In this document: positions 1 through 6,042 of the stretch, piece after piece
Layout: every line of letters begins with the position of its first letter
Position numbering within the stretch: the first letter of the stretch is position 1
Position numbers and translations under genes: made by a program
Assembly: GCA_964468805.1 (NCBI GenBank)
Contig: CAYXWM010000052.1
Location: 1 to 16,881, forward strand
Direction: 5' to 3'
DNA: 16,881 nucleotides
Origin: CAYXWM01 sp964468805
Lineage (GTDB): Bacteria; Bacillota; Clostridia; Lachnospirales; WRBF01
The notes under the pieces: generated by a model
What the model was told of the DNA's origin: nothing
Seen by the model: only the letters and a program-made list of their open reading frames with translations
Databases searched by the model: none

Positions 1-2
1 TG

Positions 3-101
3 ATTTCCCCGGGGCCTTGGAAATATCTTGAAGGGGAACCCCATCCTCTTGTTGACTTCGTAACTCTACCCATTAGTAAAACTCCCTTTCATATAATTTA
101 A
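3..101 (+). CDS. C-terminal end of an unidentified protein cut by the window edge
   Basis: From base 3 one plus-strand frame stays open for 32 codons and stops at TAA 99-101, while the other two forward frames are closed early. The peptide (…PGPWKYLEGEPHPLVDFVTLPI…) has the mixed composition of a real protein tail, with several prolines and aromatic residues. I do not recognise the family. It would converge on the LacI-type repressor gene that ends at 212. The fragment is too short to rule out chance. Confidence 0.4.
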   Translation: MSPGPWKYLEGEPHPLVDFVTLPISKTPFHII

Positions 102-211
102 GTAAGTTCAATGATGATAATATCATCGAACGTTGACCGGCTTTATCGTAAGCTTGCATTATCTGTGCAAAACATACTACCTCACTATAATTTATATAAA
201 AATACTTGTTT

Positions 212-1237
212 TCAGCACTGTTCCGGTATAACTTCCGAGCAAGATTCCCTTATGCAAAGCTGTGTTTGCAGTCTTTGCTCAGTAGGAAACATGTTTTTTC
301 CCTTTTTGATTGCCTCTATTCTTTGGAGCAGTCTTTCAGCTGCTATACGACCGATTTCTTTATTGGGTCTTTTTAAAACTGTTATCGGTGGTGAAAGATG
401 AGCCGAAAGAGAAAAATCATCAAATCCTACCAGAGAAATATCCTTGCCTATTTTAATATTGTTATCTATAAATGCTTTGTAGGCGCCCATGGTAGACAAG
501 TTGTTGGAAGTAATAACGGCTGTGGGTCTTTTTTCAAGAGCAAGCAATTTTTCGACCGCTTTGTAAGACCCTTCTTCATTGAAATATCCGTTAATCACAT
601 ATTCTTTCTTAACGGGAACACCAAGTTCTTTCATGGTCTTGCAAAACCCCGCAAGACGTTCCTCACCCGGAGTTATGGACAATGTTCCGTAAATCAGGGC
701 TATGTCCCTATGCCCCAGATTGTAAAGATACTCCACAATTTGTTTCATGCCGCCGAAGTTGTCTATAAGGATGCAGTCATGTTCCAAGGTGTTTTTTGAT
801 TTTCTGTCTATACAAACTATCGGAATATTTAAATCTTTAAATTTACCTATGTCTTCGTTATCGGGATCAACAAATACAGCCAAAATTCCGTCTACCCTGT
901 AACCCAAAAAGGTTTGAAGTGCTTTTTTTTCTCTTGCAAGATTTTCATTGGTATTTTCAAATATAATGTCGTAGCCTTTTTCGTAGCAGAGTTCTTCAAA
1001 ACCTTCCAGTAACGAGGTAAAGAAGGGATTCTTGAGATCGGGTACTAAATAACCGATGATGTTGGTTGAAGAAGTTTTTAAGTTTTTAGCGGTTGCATTA
1101 GGCACATAACCGTATTCCTTAATAACCTTCAATACACGCTCTTTCGTTTTTGGAGCCACGAAAGCATCGTCATTAATAACCCTTGAGATTGTGGCCGAAG
1201 ATACTCCGGCAATTTTAGCAATATCACGTTGATTCAT
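212..1237 (-). CDS. LacI/GalR-family transcriptional repressor
   Basis: This is a 341-residue sugar-responsive DNA-binding repressor. Residues 2-22 (NQRDIAKIAGVSSATISRVI) form the classic LacI helix-turn-helix. They are followed by the hinge helix region (about residues 45-58, VPNATAKNLKTSSTN) and a periplasmic-binding-like effector domain starting near IIGYLVPDLKNPFF and ending with the family's VGFDDFSLSAHLSPPITVLKRP block. Length is normal for the family. The start is fixed by the conserved N-terminus; the upstream ribosome site (GGAAAGTGG) is modest. A perfect 14-base palindrome lies 28 bases upstream on its own predicted promoter, so it probably represses itself. The ligand is not evident. 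The sugar operon at 6-11 kb has its own AraC regulator, so this protein may instead control genes outside the window. Confidence 0.95.
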   Translation of the reverse strand: MNQRDIAKIAGVSSATISRVINDDAFVAPKTKERVLKVIKEYGYVPNATAKNLKTSSTNIIGYLVPDLKNPFFTSLLEGFEELCYEKGYDIIFENTNENLAREKKALQTFLGYRVDGILAVFVDPDNEDIGKFKDLNIPIVCIDRKSKNTLEHDCILIDNFGGMKQIVEYLYNLGHRDIALIYGTLSITPGEERLAGFCKTMKELGVPVKKEYVINGYFNEEGSYKAVEKLLALEKRPTAVITSNNLSTMGAYKAFIDNNIKIGKDISLVGFDDFSLSAHLSPPITVLKRPNKEIGRIAAERLLQRIEAIKKGKNMFPTEQRLQTQLCIRESCSEVIPEQC

Positions 1238-1264
1238 TACTTACCACTTTCCGGTGCCAGAGAT

Positions 1265-1278
1265 TGTATACGTATACA
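1265..1278. promoter_or_regulatory. LacI-type operator, copy 1
   Basis: TGTATACGTATACA is a perfect 14-base palindrome with the central CG typical of LacI-family operators. It begins just after the predicted -10 box of the repressor gene and so covers the expected transcription start. This fits autorepression. Confidence 0.75.
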
Positions 1279-1307
1279 TTTTAGTTAAAATAATAAGTCA
1301 TTGTTAA
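1278..1307 (-). promoter_or_regulatory. predicted promoter of the lacI-type gene
   Basis: On the minus strand, TTAACA (1307-1302) and TAAAAT (1283-1278) are separated by 18 bases, giving a good sigma-70/SigA-type promoter. The expected start near 1271 falls at the centre of operator copy 1. Predicted by eye only. Confidence 0.55.
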
Positions 1308-1428
1308 TTCCACAACAACTTTTCTCTTAGCAAATATGTACAAAAACAATGAATGGTAATTGTAAATATATACCAAGTTCAACATAACTCAATAACTTTA
1401 ATGGAGGCATCGTATACTATATGTTCTA

Positions 1429-1442
1429 TGTATACGTATACA
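1429..1442. promoter_or_regulatory. LacI-type operator, copy 2
   Basis: A second identical TGTATACGTATACA lies 164 bases (centre to centre) from copy 1. A lone half-site, GTATAC, sits nearby at 1412-1417. The pair could allow loop-mediated repression or control a transcript running towards 1663. No other copy was seen in the window. Confidence 0.7.
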
Positions 1443-1662
1443 GATATATTACTTTTGTATTGTATTAAATTTTAATCAGAATGTCAATAGGTTTTATCAT
1501 TTTATTTATTAAAATACTTTTAAAAAAGCATTGTGCGCAGAAAATTAAACAAATACTAAATCCATACACATCATTTTCTAAATTTTGATAAAGAGCCAAA
1601 CTCTACGGAACGTTTATTGATTTCACGTTAATAAAAGGTTAAACTAAGTCAGAGGTGAAGAA
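1443..1662. other. AT-rich upstream region of the HTH/desulfoferrodoxin gene
   Basis: No gene is seen here. A possible plus-strand promoter is TTGATT (1617-1622), a 17-base spacer, and TAAACT (1640-1645), but it would leave only about 11 bases of leader before the start codon. The spaced inverted repeat AACGT (1609-1613) and ACGTT (1625-1629) surrounds the -35 box and could be an operator for the gene's own helix-turn-helix. Both are weak calls. Confidence 0.3.
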
Positions 1663-2241
1663 ATGGATTGTGCAAAAGTAGGAAGATTAATACTGAAAAT
1701 GCGAAAAGAAAAGGGTTTGACGCAATCACAGCTTGCGTCTGCATTGAATATCAGCGACAAAACAATTTCGAAATGGGAAAGAGGCTTGGGTTGCCCGGAT
1801 GTAACCTTACTGGGTGATTTGTCACGAGTTTTAAATATTAATATAGAAAAAATATTGTCGGGCGAATTGGAGCCCAATGAAAACGATGGAGGAAATATGA
1901 GAAAATTAAAATTTTACAGCTGTCCCGAATGCGGAAATACACTTACAGCAACGGGAGAAGCCGAAATAAACTGTTGTGGAAGAAAAATTACTCCGCTTGT
2001 GCCGCAACAATCAGATGAAAAGCATTTTATAAATGTAGAACAAGTGGAAGATGATTATTATATTACTTTCAGCCATGAAATGGATAAGGCACATTATATA
2101 AGCTTTGTGGCATATGTAACATACGACAGGGTTCTATTTATAAAACTCTATCCGGAACAGGGCGGAGAAGTTCGCTTTCCCAAGTTTGGCAAAGGAAAGA
2201 TTTATTTTGGATGTAATAAACATGGATTATGGGTGCATTAA
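1663..2241 (+). CDS. HTH (XRE)–desulfoferrodoxin fusion, putative superoxide reductase
   Basis: This 192-residue protein joins a DNA-binding domain to a superoxide reductase. Residues 6-64 are an XRE/Cro-type helix-turn-helix (LTQSQLASALNISDKTISKWERG). Residues 85-111 resemble the desulforedoxin iron site, with Cys87, Cys90, Cys104 and Cys105 in the CxxC…CC pattern. Residues 119-192 match the catalytic domain: Glu119-Lys120-His121, His138 and His144 (six apart as in HPM…EHYI), and Cys184-x2-His187 in CNKHGLW. All ligands of the His4Cys iron site and the catalytic Glu-Lys pair are therefore present. Superoxide reductases reduce superoxide to peroxide without making oxygen, a defence common in anaerobes. 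Start ATG 1663 has GAGGTGA upstream. Helix-turn-helix fusions are a recognised minor class of these enzymes. It may sense as well as detoxify, which is inference. Confidence 0.88.
   Translation: MDCAKVGRLILKMRKEKGLTQSQLASALNISDKTISKWERGLGCPDVTLLGDLSRVLNINIEKILSGELEPNENDGGNMRKLKFYSCPECGNTLTATGEAEINCCGRKITPLVPQQSDEKHFINVEQVEDDYYITFSHEMDKAHYISFVAYVTYDRVLFIKLYPEQGGEVRFPKFGKGKIYFGCNKHGLWVH
1888..1899 (+). promoter_or_regulatory. internal ribosome site and ATG at the domain boundary
   Basis: Inside the HTH/desulfoferrodoxin gene, GGAGG (1888-1892) precedes an in-frame ATG (1897-1899, Met79) by 4 bases. Starting here would give a 114-residue free desulfoferrodoxin with both iron sites and no helix-turn-helix. 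Use of this start is inference. Confidence 0.5.
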
Positions 2242-2380
2242 TTGTAATTGATTGGTTGGGTTTGCAACCGGCTGATTACCTTTAAGAACACATTCCTATT
2301 GATATCCCTTTGGAAATAAGTTATCATATTCTTAAAATAAGACGTATGGTTTTTATAAATTTAATATCAGGGGGATATAT

Positions 2381-2929
2381 ATGGATAACGGAACCGGAAG
2401 AAAAAAACTTGAAGTTCAAAGAATGGCTTTCGCCAATCCCTATTCAAAAATTTACTATTCTATTTTGGAAAACGCCTTGATAAATGAACCGTTTGATATA
2501 CTTGTGGGTAAGGGTCTTGATGCAAAGGGCTATTCGGGAATAATGTACATGAACTCTGAAATAAGTAAAATTTACCGGCACTTTGCCAAAATCGAAGATG
2601 AGAATATAAAAAGAAAAGACATGGTTTTTATAGACGATATTTGGGTAGAACACCATAATCGCTTACAGGGTCACGGTACAAGGGGATTATCGGAATTTTT
2701 GGAATCGTTTACGGATTATTTTGTGGTAATGTGGTTTAAGCCCGTTTATGGCTGTGCAAAAACCTTAACACCGGAAAAGATGAAATCCCAGCAAGATGCC
2801 TTTAAAAGCTTCTGCGAAAAGAATAATTTCACCGATATTTCTCAATGGGTAGATAATCCCCAACAACCCTTTATGTATTACGTTTTGAATAATGAATCGG
2901 GTAAGATATTTTTAAATTCTTTGAAATAA
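2381..2929 (+). CDS. divergent GNAT-like N-acetyltransferase (putative)
   Basis: A 182-residue soluble protein with no signal peptide. I do not recognise a specific family. The second half carries weak GNAT features: a beta strand (FIDDIWV, 83-89) followed by RLQGHGTRGLSEFL (94-107), which resembles the acetyl-CoA-binding Q/RxxGxG/A loop and helix, and later AFKSFCEKNNFTDI (140-153), which resembles the family's C-terminal 'A…FYEKxGF' motif. If correct, it transfers an acetyl group from acetyl-CoA to an unknown substrate. Start ATG 2381 follows a strong AGGGGG site at 2369-2374. It lies 139 bases after the HTH/desulfoferrodoxin gene on the same strand and is followed by its own terminator. 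The fold assignment is tentative; a non-GNAT hypothetical protein remains possible. Confidence 0.6.
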   Translation: MDNGTGRKKLEVQRMAFANPYSKIYYSILENALINEPFDILVGKGLDAKGYSGIMYMNSEISKIYRHFAKIEDENIKRKDMVFIDDIWVEHHNRLQGHGTRGLSEFLESFTDYFVVMWFKPVYGCAKTLTPEKMKSQQDAFKSFCEKNNFTDISQWVDNPQQPFMYYVLNNESGKIFLNSLK

Positions 2930-2961
2930 AGTAGCGTAAAATTGTTATAAAATCACTGCTA

Positions 2962-2990
2962 AGTCACTCCGCGTCCGGAGTGACTATTTT
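2962..2990 (+). terminator. intrinsic terminator after the GNAT-like gene
   Basis: AGTCACTCCG (2962-2971) pairs perfectly with CGGAGTGACT (2976-2985) across a four-base loop, and ATTTTACTTTCT follows. The stem is GC-rich for this genome and lies 33 bases after the stop. Confidence 0.8.
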
Positions 2991-3055
2991 ACTTTCTGCA
3001 GGGTCTTTTAAAGGCTCAATCATACTGCTTTATTTAATCTATCTCCTATGATTAA

Positions 3056-3093
3056 TAAAAAAGCCACATTTCGGAATTAACCGGAAATGCGGC
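3056..3093 (-). terminator. intrinsic terminator of the glyoxalase-like gene
   Basis: On the minus strand, GCCGCATTTC and GAAATGTGGC form a 10-pair stem with one G-T wobble, closely followed by TTTTTT. It lies about 67 bases past the stop of the minus-strand gene at 3160. Confidence 0.8.
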
Positions 3094-3159
3094 ATATCTG
3101 TTAATAAAGATGTAAATACAGTTATTAATTCTGTTTTAGAACCTTGATAAGCACAAAGA

Positions 3160-3528
3160 TTATCTGTTCTTTTTAGGTACAACTTCCAGCCAGTATCCAT
3201 CGGGATCCACTATAAAATAAATGCCCATGTCTTTATTTTCAAAGCAAACACAATTCATTTCCTTATGTTTTTTCAACGCACCTTCAAAATCATCGGTTTC
3301 GAAAGCAAGATGAAATTCATTTTCGCCCAAATTATATTTTTGCGGGTGATCGGCAAGAGCGGTCAGTTCCAATAAATGAGAGGAGATACCGTCGCCAAGA
3401 TATACTATAGTGAATCCGTTACCGTCTTTTCTTCTTGTTTCTTTTAAACCGAGAGCCTCAGCATAAAATTTTAAGCTGTTTTCCATGTTTGAAACGTTAA
3501 TGTTGTTGTGCACCATTTTAAATTCCAT
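3160..3528 (-). CDS. glyoxalase I-like VOC-family protein
   Basis: A 122-residue vicinal-oxygen-chelate protein resembling lactoylglutathione lyase, which in other bacteria clears methylglyoxal. Two beta-alpha-beta-beta-beta modules are visible, with all four glyoxalase-I metal positions in place: His7 (VHNNINV), Glu54 (LLELT), His73 (EFHLAFE) and Glu115 (YWLEVVP). Size fits a single-domain glyoxalase. I start it at ATG 3528 because AGGAGG lies just upstream. A longer in-frame reading from 3585 runs through palindromic leader sequence and lacks family similarity. It has a good upstream promoter and its own terminator. Clostridia usually lack glutathione, so the thiol partner, or whether the substrate is methylglyoxal at all, is open. 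Confidence 0.88.
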   Translation of the reverse strand: MEFKMVHNNINVSNMENSLKFYAEALGLKETRRKDGNGFTIVYLGDGISSHLLELTALADHPQKYNLGENEFHLAFETDDFEGALKKHKEMNCVCFENKDMGIYFIVDPDGYWLEVVPKKNR

Positions 3529-3551
3529 TATATATTCCTCCTGAGTTATTT

Positions 3552-3610
3552 TAACGTTAGTTCGTAGCAGTCGAACAATTTGCAAAGCAAATTAAATTCC
3601 GAAGGAATTT
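3552..3610 (-). repeat. four abutting palindromes in the glyoxalase leader
   Basis: The segment is a head-to-tail run: TAACGTTA (3552-3559), GTTCGTAGCAGTCGAAC (3560-3576), AATTTGCAAAGCAAATT (3577-3593) and AAATTCCGAAGGAATTT (3594-3610). The last three are each exactly 17 bases, with stems of 5, 7 and 7 pairs and no gap between them. They sit in the predicted untranslated leader of the VOC gene. Confidence 0.75.
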
Positions 3611-3670
3611 TTACGTTATGTGTAGGTTTGCAAGAGCTTGAATCAAAGTCTGTGTTTCAAAACTCATATT

Positions 3671-3700
3671 ATTTTAGTATCGATTTTACAATCTTGTCAA
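3671..3700 (-). promoter_or_regulatory. predicted promoter of the glyoxalase-like gene
   Basis: On the minus strand, a consensus TTGACA (3700-3695), an 18-base spacer and TAAAAT (3676-3671) form a strong SigA-type promoter. It implies a leader of about 135 bases containing the palindrome run. The promoter lies in the gap after the flavodoxin-like pair, which ends at 3740. Confidence 0.6.
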
Positions 3701-3739
3701 TTGTTTTTTATGACACGGCTAAGGCAAACTTTTATAGTT

Positions 3740-4378
3740 CTAGTCATGTTTTTTGGATAATTCTTTTAGTTTCAAGCCGTTACGCTTTGCTTCCAAACGC
3801 CAACTGTATTCTGCCGCCAATTTATAAAGAAATTTGGGCATATTATTGCTGATAAATAAAGGTTCGCCTTGAGAGCGGGAAGAAATGTCTCCCGCCAAAA
3901 TTTTCAACGCCTTACCCAAATTTGTTTTTGGACCCTTTCCCATAGGCACTTTACCTAAAGAAGCCAACATAGGCCCCGCTCCTACGCCTATTCCGCGACC
4001 CCAACGCAATCCTGCTCGGTTACACCAATTTTCTGTCATTTTTAAGGCTACATGAGCTTGATGACCTTCGTATAGTCCGCAGTTTACTATTGCATATACC
4101 GTTTTTTCTTCTGACCGGACGGTCTTAAAGGCAGTTTCAAGAGCCATAAGAATACTTATAAAATGCGAAGGAATTCCGTCCACATATAAAGGGAAAGAAA
4201 ATACCAAAACATCGCTTTCGATAATCTCGTTTATTTCCTTATCATTAAAACCGGGATTGGGAAAATTAAAATCTCGTATACAATCCTTCTCGCCCAAAAT
4301 ACCTTTCAGACCCTTTAAAATTTCCTCTGAGGAACTGTGTTTAACTTTGGGACTACCGCTAATGAAAGCTATTTTCAT
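3740..4378 (-). CDS. NAD(P)H-dependent FMN reductase/flavodoxin-fold protein
   Basis: A 212-residue flavodoxin-fold protein. The N-terminus MKIAFISGSPKVKHSSSEEIL shows the first beta strand and the GSPxxxxS FMN-phosphate loop of the NADPH-dependent FMN reductase family. A second FMN-contact region is around residues 58-67 (VFSFPLYVDG). It probably binds FMN and passes electrons to an unknown acceptor. It has no cysteine cluster. Its ATG overlaps the stop codon of the upstream gene (ATGA, 4375-4378), so the two are translationally coupled. The C-terminal tail (about residues 160-212) is basic and extends beyond the minimal fold. The electron donor and acceptor cannot be told from the sequence. 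Confidence 0.8.
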   Translation of the reverse strand: MKIAFISGSPKVKHSSSEEILKGLKGILGEKDCIRDFNFPNPGFNDKEINEIIESDVLVFSFPLYVDGIPSHFISILMALETAFKTVRSEEKTVYAIVNCGLYEGHQAHVALKMTENWCNRAGLRWGRGIGVGAGPMLASLGKVPMGKGPKTNLGKALKILAGDISSRSQGEPLFISNNMPKFLYKLAAEYSWRLEAKRNGLKLKELSKKHD

Positions 4379-4908
4379 ATAAGCACCTCAATCTCCCGGG
4401 GATTTTCGCAGAATACTACTTTCTGAACAACACAATATAAATTTACAGCCATGGCTTTGACCCACTCTTGGGCAGTCTGTTTTTCCAAAGATGTCAGGTT
4501 ATCGCCGTAAAACAGTACGGTTAGATTCAGGCTTTTTTCATATCTTTGCTTATGATGCATTTCGCCGTTTCGGTTAACAAAATAGGGATGAACATAAGAT
4601 ATGCTTCTGTCCAATACGTTCTTTACAAACGGACTCGGTCCACCGTAACAGCACTTGGTCACTATAATAATTTCATTGCATTTTGCTATGTCTGCTCCCA
4701 TATTACCATACTTATCTTTTATAACGCATACTCCCGGCGTTTTTATCCAACATCCAAAGCAACCTATACAATGACTTATGGGATTGCCGGCAGAGATTAT
4801 CGTTGTATAATTATCCGATTTATCTGCCGCAAAAGAGTGCTCCAAATCATGAATCAGCATTTTTCCGTAACCTTCAACAGTTATATTAGCTTTACTCAAA
4901 AAGATCAT
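4375..4908 (-). CDS. iron-sulfur-flavoprotein-like NAD(P)H oxidoreductase
   Basis: A 177-residue flavodoxin-family protein. Cys47-x2-Cys50-x2-Cys53-x7-Cys61 (CIGCFGCWIKTPGVC) matches the compact cysteine motif of iron-sulfur flavoproteins, which holds a 4Fe-4S cluster next to FMN. CYGGPSPFVKNVLDR (86-100) is the usual second flavin loop. The N-terminus is odd: where relatives have a GSPRxxGNT phosphate loop it reads LSKANITVEGYGKML, and a stop codon two codons upstream of the ATG rules out a longer start. ATG 4908 has AAAGG directly abutting it, too close to work well. TTG at 4899 lies 8 bases after GGA and is an alternative start. It is the first gene of a coupled pair with the 3740-4378 protein. 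Confidence 0.8.
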   Translation of the reverse strand: MIFLSKANITVEGYGKMLIHDLEHSFAADKSDNYTTIISAGNPISHCIGCFGCWIKTPGVCVIKDKYGNMGADIAKCNEIIIVTKCCYGGPSPFVKNVLDRSISYVHPYFVNRNGEMHHKQRYEKSLNLTVLFYGDNLTSLEKQTAQEWVKAMAVNLYCVVQKVVFCENPREIEVLI

Positions 4909-4957
4909 CCTTTAACAAGAATATGATTTTATTACTGTAACATATAAAACGGCAAAG

Positions 4958-5062
4958 TATTCTGATTCCATTTTAAATAGTGGATAAAAATAATTGATTT
5001 TTTCCAACGGTTCAAGGAAAAACCATTATTTTTGTCCTTCATCTTATTTGGAATCAGTATAC
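4958..5062. repeat. 105-base imperfect inverted repeat
   Basis: Two arms of about 50 bases meet at 5010. The outer 14 positions (GTATTCTGATTCCA at 4958-4971) match the reverse complement of 5049-5062 except at one base, and GGATAAAAATAAT (4983-4995) matches its partner except for one change that still allows a G-T pair. Roughly three quarters of the first 47 positions pair. It lies between two minus-strand genes, after the AraC-type gene and before the flavoprotein pair. It may act as a terminator or processing hairpin, or be a remnant of a MITE-like element. AAA is present on both sides, but that is too short to count as a target duplication. Confidence 0.65.
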
Positions 5063-5077
5063 AAATATTATCCCGGT

Positions 5078-5962
5078 TTAAATTCCCTTTTTATAATTCA
5101 AACGCCGAAAATCAGTGGGAGAAAGAGTAGTAAACCTTTTAAACACTGCGGAGAAGTAATTTGATGTGGAAAAGCCCAGTTCCATAGCCGTGTCTATTAC
5201 ACTGTGTCCCTCAATAAGCATTTGTTTGGATCTTTCTATTTTTAGATAATTTATATACTCCCTTGGGGTAATCCCCATTTGCTGGTAAAACTTCTGTTTA
5301 AAGCGGGACAGAGAAAGCTCAGAAATATCTGAAAGTGTATCCAGGCGAACAGTATCGTTTAAGTTTTCCGTTATGTAATCCAAGGCATCCTGAATATCTC
5401 GGGAAATTACCTTTTCCTGCTTATGGGAGTATGAAATAAGCTGATTTAAGAAATAAATAATTACGGATGCCGCATGAAACCGCTGTTCTCCGCCCTGTTT
5501 ATACGTAAGTCTGTAAAACTCCTTCATAAACTTATGCATTTCAATTGTATTTGTTCTGATAAGCCTGGACTTTAAACTCATCAAATCACTTATTATCTTG
5601 TCTCTCCAGTGTTTTCCCATAAATAAAAAATCATCTTCGGAAATATCCAGTTGAAACCAGTACATTTCATTTAATAAGATGGGTATGGTTCCGGTACTGT
5701 GTACTTCGTTGGGAAAGGAAACATGAACGTCGCCTCCCGAAATGGAATGTGTTTGGCTGTCAGTAAAAAAAGAAATGGAACCTTTGCTTAAATAAGTTAT
5801 TTCAAAGGCATTATCATGATAATGAGGGTTCAAGGGCGGTATGGCTTTAATAACATTATGCTTTCCAAACATTCTTAAACCCGGAATCTTTAATTGTTCC
5901 TTATTTTGTATAATGCGAAAACCGTCGTCAAAGGGCGAATCTATCCATTTTATAGGTCTCAT
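5078..5962 (-). CDS. AraC-family transcriptional regulator
   Basis: A 294-residue sugar-type AraC regulator, probably controlling the divergent isomerase/transport operon. The N-terminal half is a cupin-like ligand domain (HYHDNAFEITYLSKGSISFF, then GGDVHVSFPNEVHS). The last 100 residues hold two helix-turn-helix motifs (LDTLSDISELSLSRFKQKF and VIDTAMELGFSTSNYFSAVF), followed by the family's GITPREY and TTLSPTDFRR signatures. The start is set at ATG 5962, after GGTGAT. A longer reading back to 6052 is ruled out in practice because a near-consensus promoter for this very gene lies at 6024-6052. Effector is probably the sugar handled by the operon (inference from position). Confidence 0.93.
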   Translation of the reverse strand: MRPIKWIDSPFDDGFRIIQNKEQLKIPGLRMFGKHNVIKAIPPLNPHYHDNAFEITYLSKGSISFFTDSQTHSISGGDVHVSFPNEVHSTGTIPILLNEMYWFQLDISEDDFLFMGKHWRDKIISDLMSLKSRLIRTNTIEMHKFMKEFYRLTYKQGGEQRFHAASVIIYFLNQLISYSHKQEKVISRDIQDALDYITENLNDTVRLDTLSDISELSLSRFKQKFYQQMGITPREYINYLKIERSKQMLIEGHSVIDTAMELGFSTSNYFSAVFKRFTTLSPTDFRRLNYKKGI

Positions 5963-5976
5963 ATAATCACCAACAT

Positions 5977-6019
5977 ATAATTTTGTACTGTGTTCAAAAA
6001 TGAATGTAATAATTTTGTA
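5977..6019. promoter_or_regulatory. direct-repeat candidate AraC-family binding sites
   Basis: The 11-base word ATAATTTTGTA occurs at 5977-5987 and again at 6009-6019, 32 bases apart and so on the same helix face. The second copy overlaps the likely -35 of the isomerase operon and the start site of the regulator gene. Direct repeats of this kind are typical of AraC-family sites. Confidence 0.4.
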
Positions 6020-6042
6020 TTTCATTATATAATATATACAAT
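6015..6042 (+). promoter_or_regulatory. predicted promoter of the isomerase/ABC operon
   Basis: TTGTAT (6015-6020), 16 bases, then TACAAT (6037-6042). The -35 is weak, as expected for an activator-dependent promoter, and overlaps the second direct repeat. The short leader this implies favours the GTG start at 6070. In such AT-rich DNA this is a low-certainty call. Confidence 0.4.

Noticed and set aside
113..127. Palindrome GATGATA-A-TATCATC after the partial gene
   Set aside because: Short, AT-rich and without a T-run; not enough to call a terminator or operator.
398..799. Open frame opposite the LacI-type gene
   Set aside because: It lies wholly inside a clear repressor gene on the other strand and encodes nothing recognisable.
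1421..1468. A 15-codon reading frame (MFYVYVY…) with GGAGG upstream, overlapping operator copy 2
   Set aside because: The gap from GGAGG to ATG is 13 bases, too long for good initiation, and the repetitive codons simply reflect the palindromic operator.
2244..2380. Possible hairpin GGTTG/CAACC after the HTH/desulfoferrodoxin gene
   Set aside because: Only five pairs and no T-run; not a supportable terminator.
3529..3585. Longer start for the glyoxalase-like gene
   Set aside because: The extra 19 residues read through the hairpin run, have no family similarity, and the AGGAGG site clearly serves ATG 3528.
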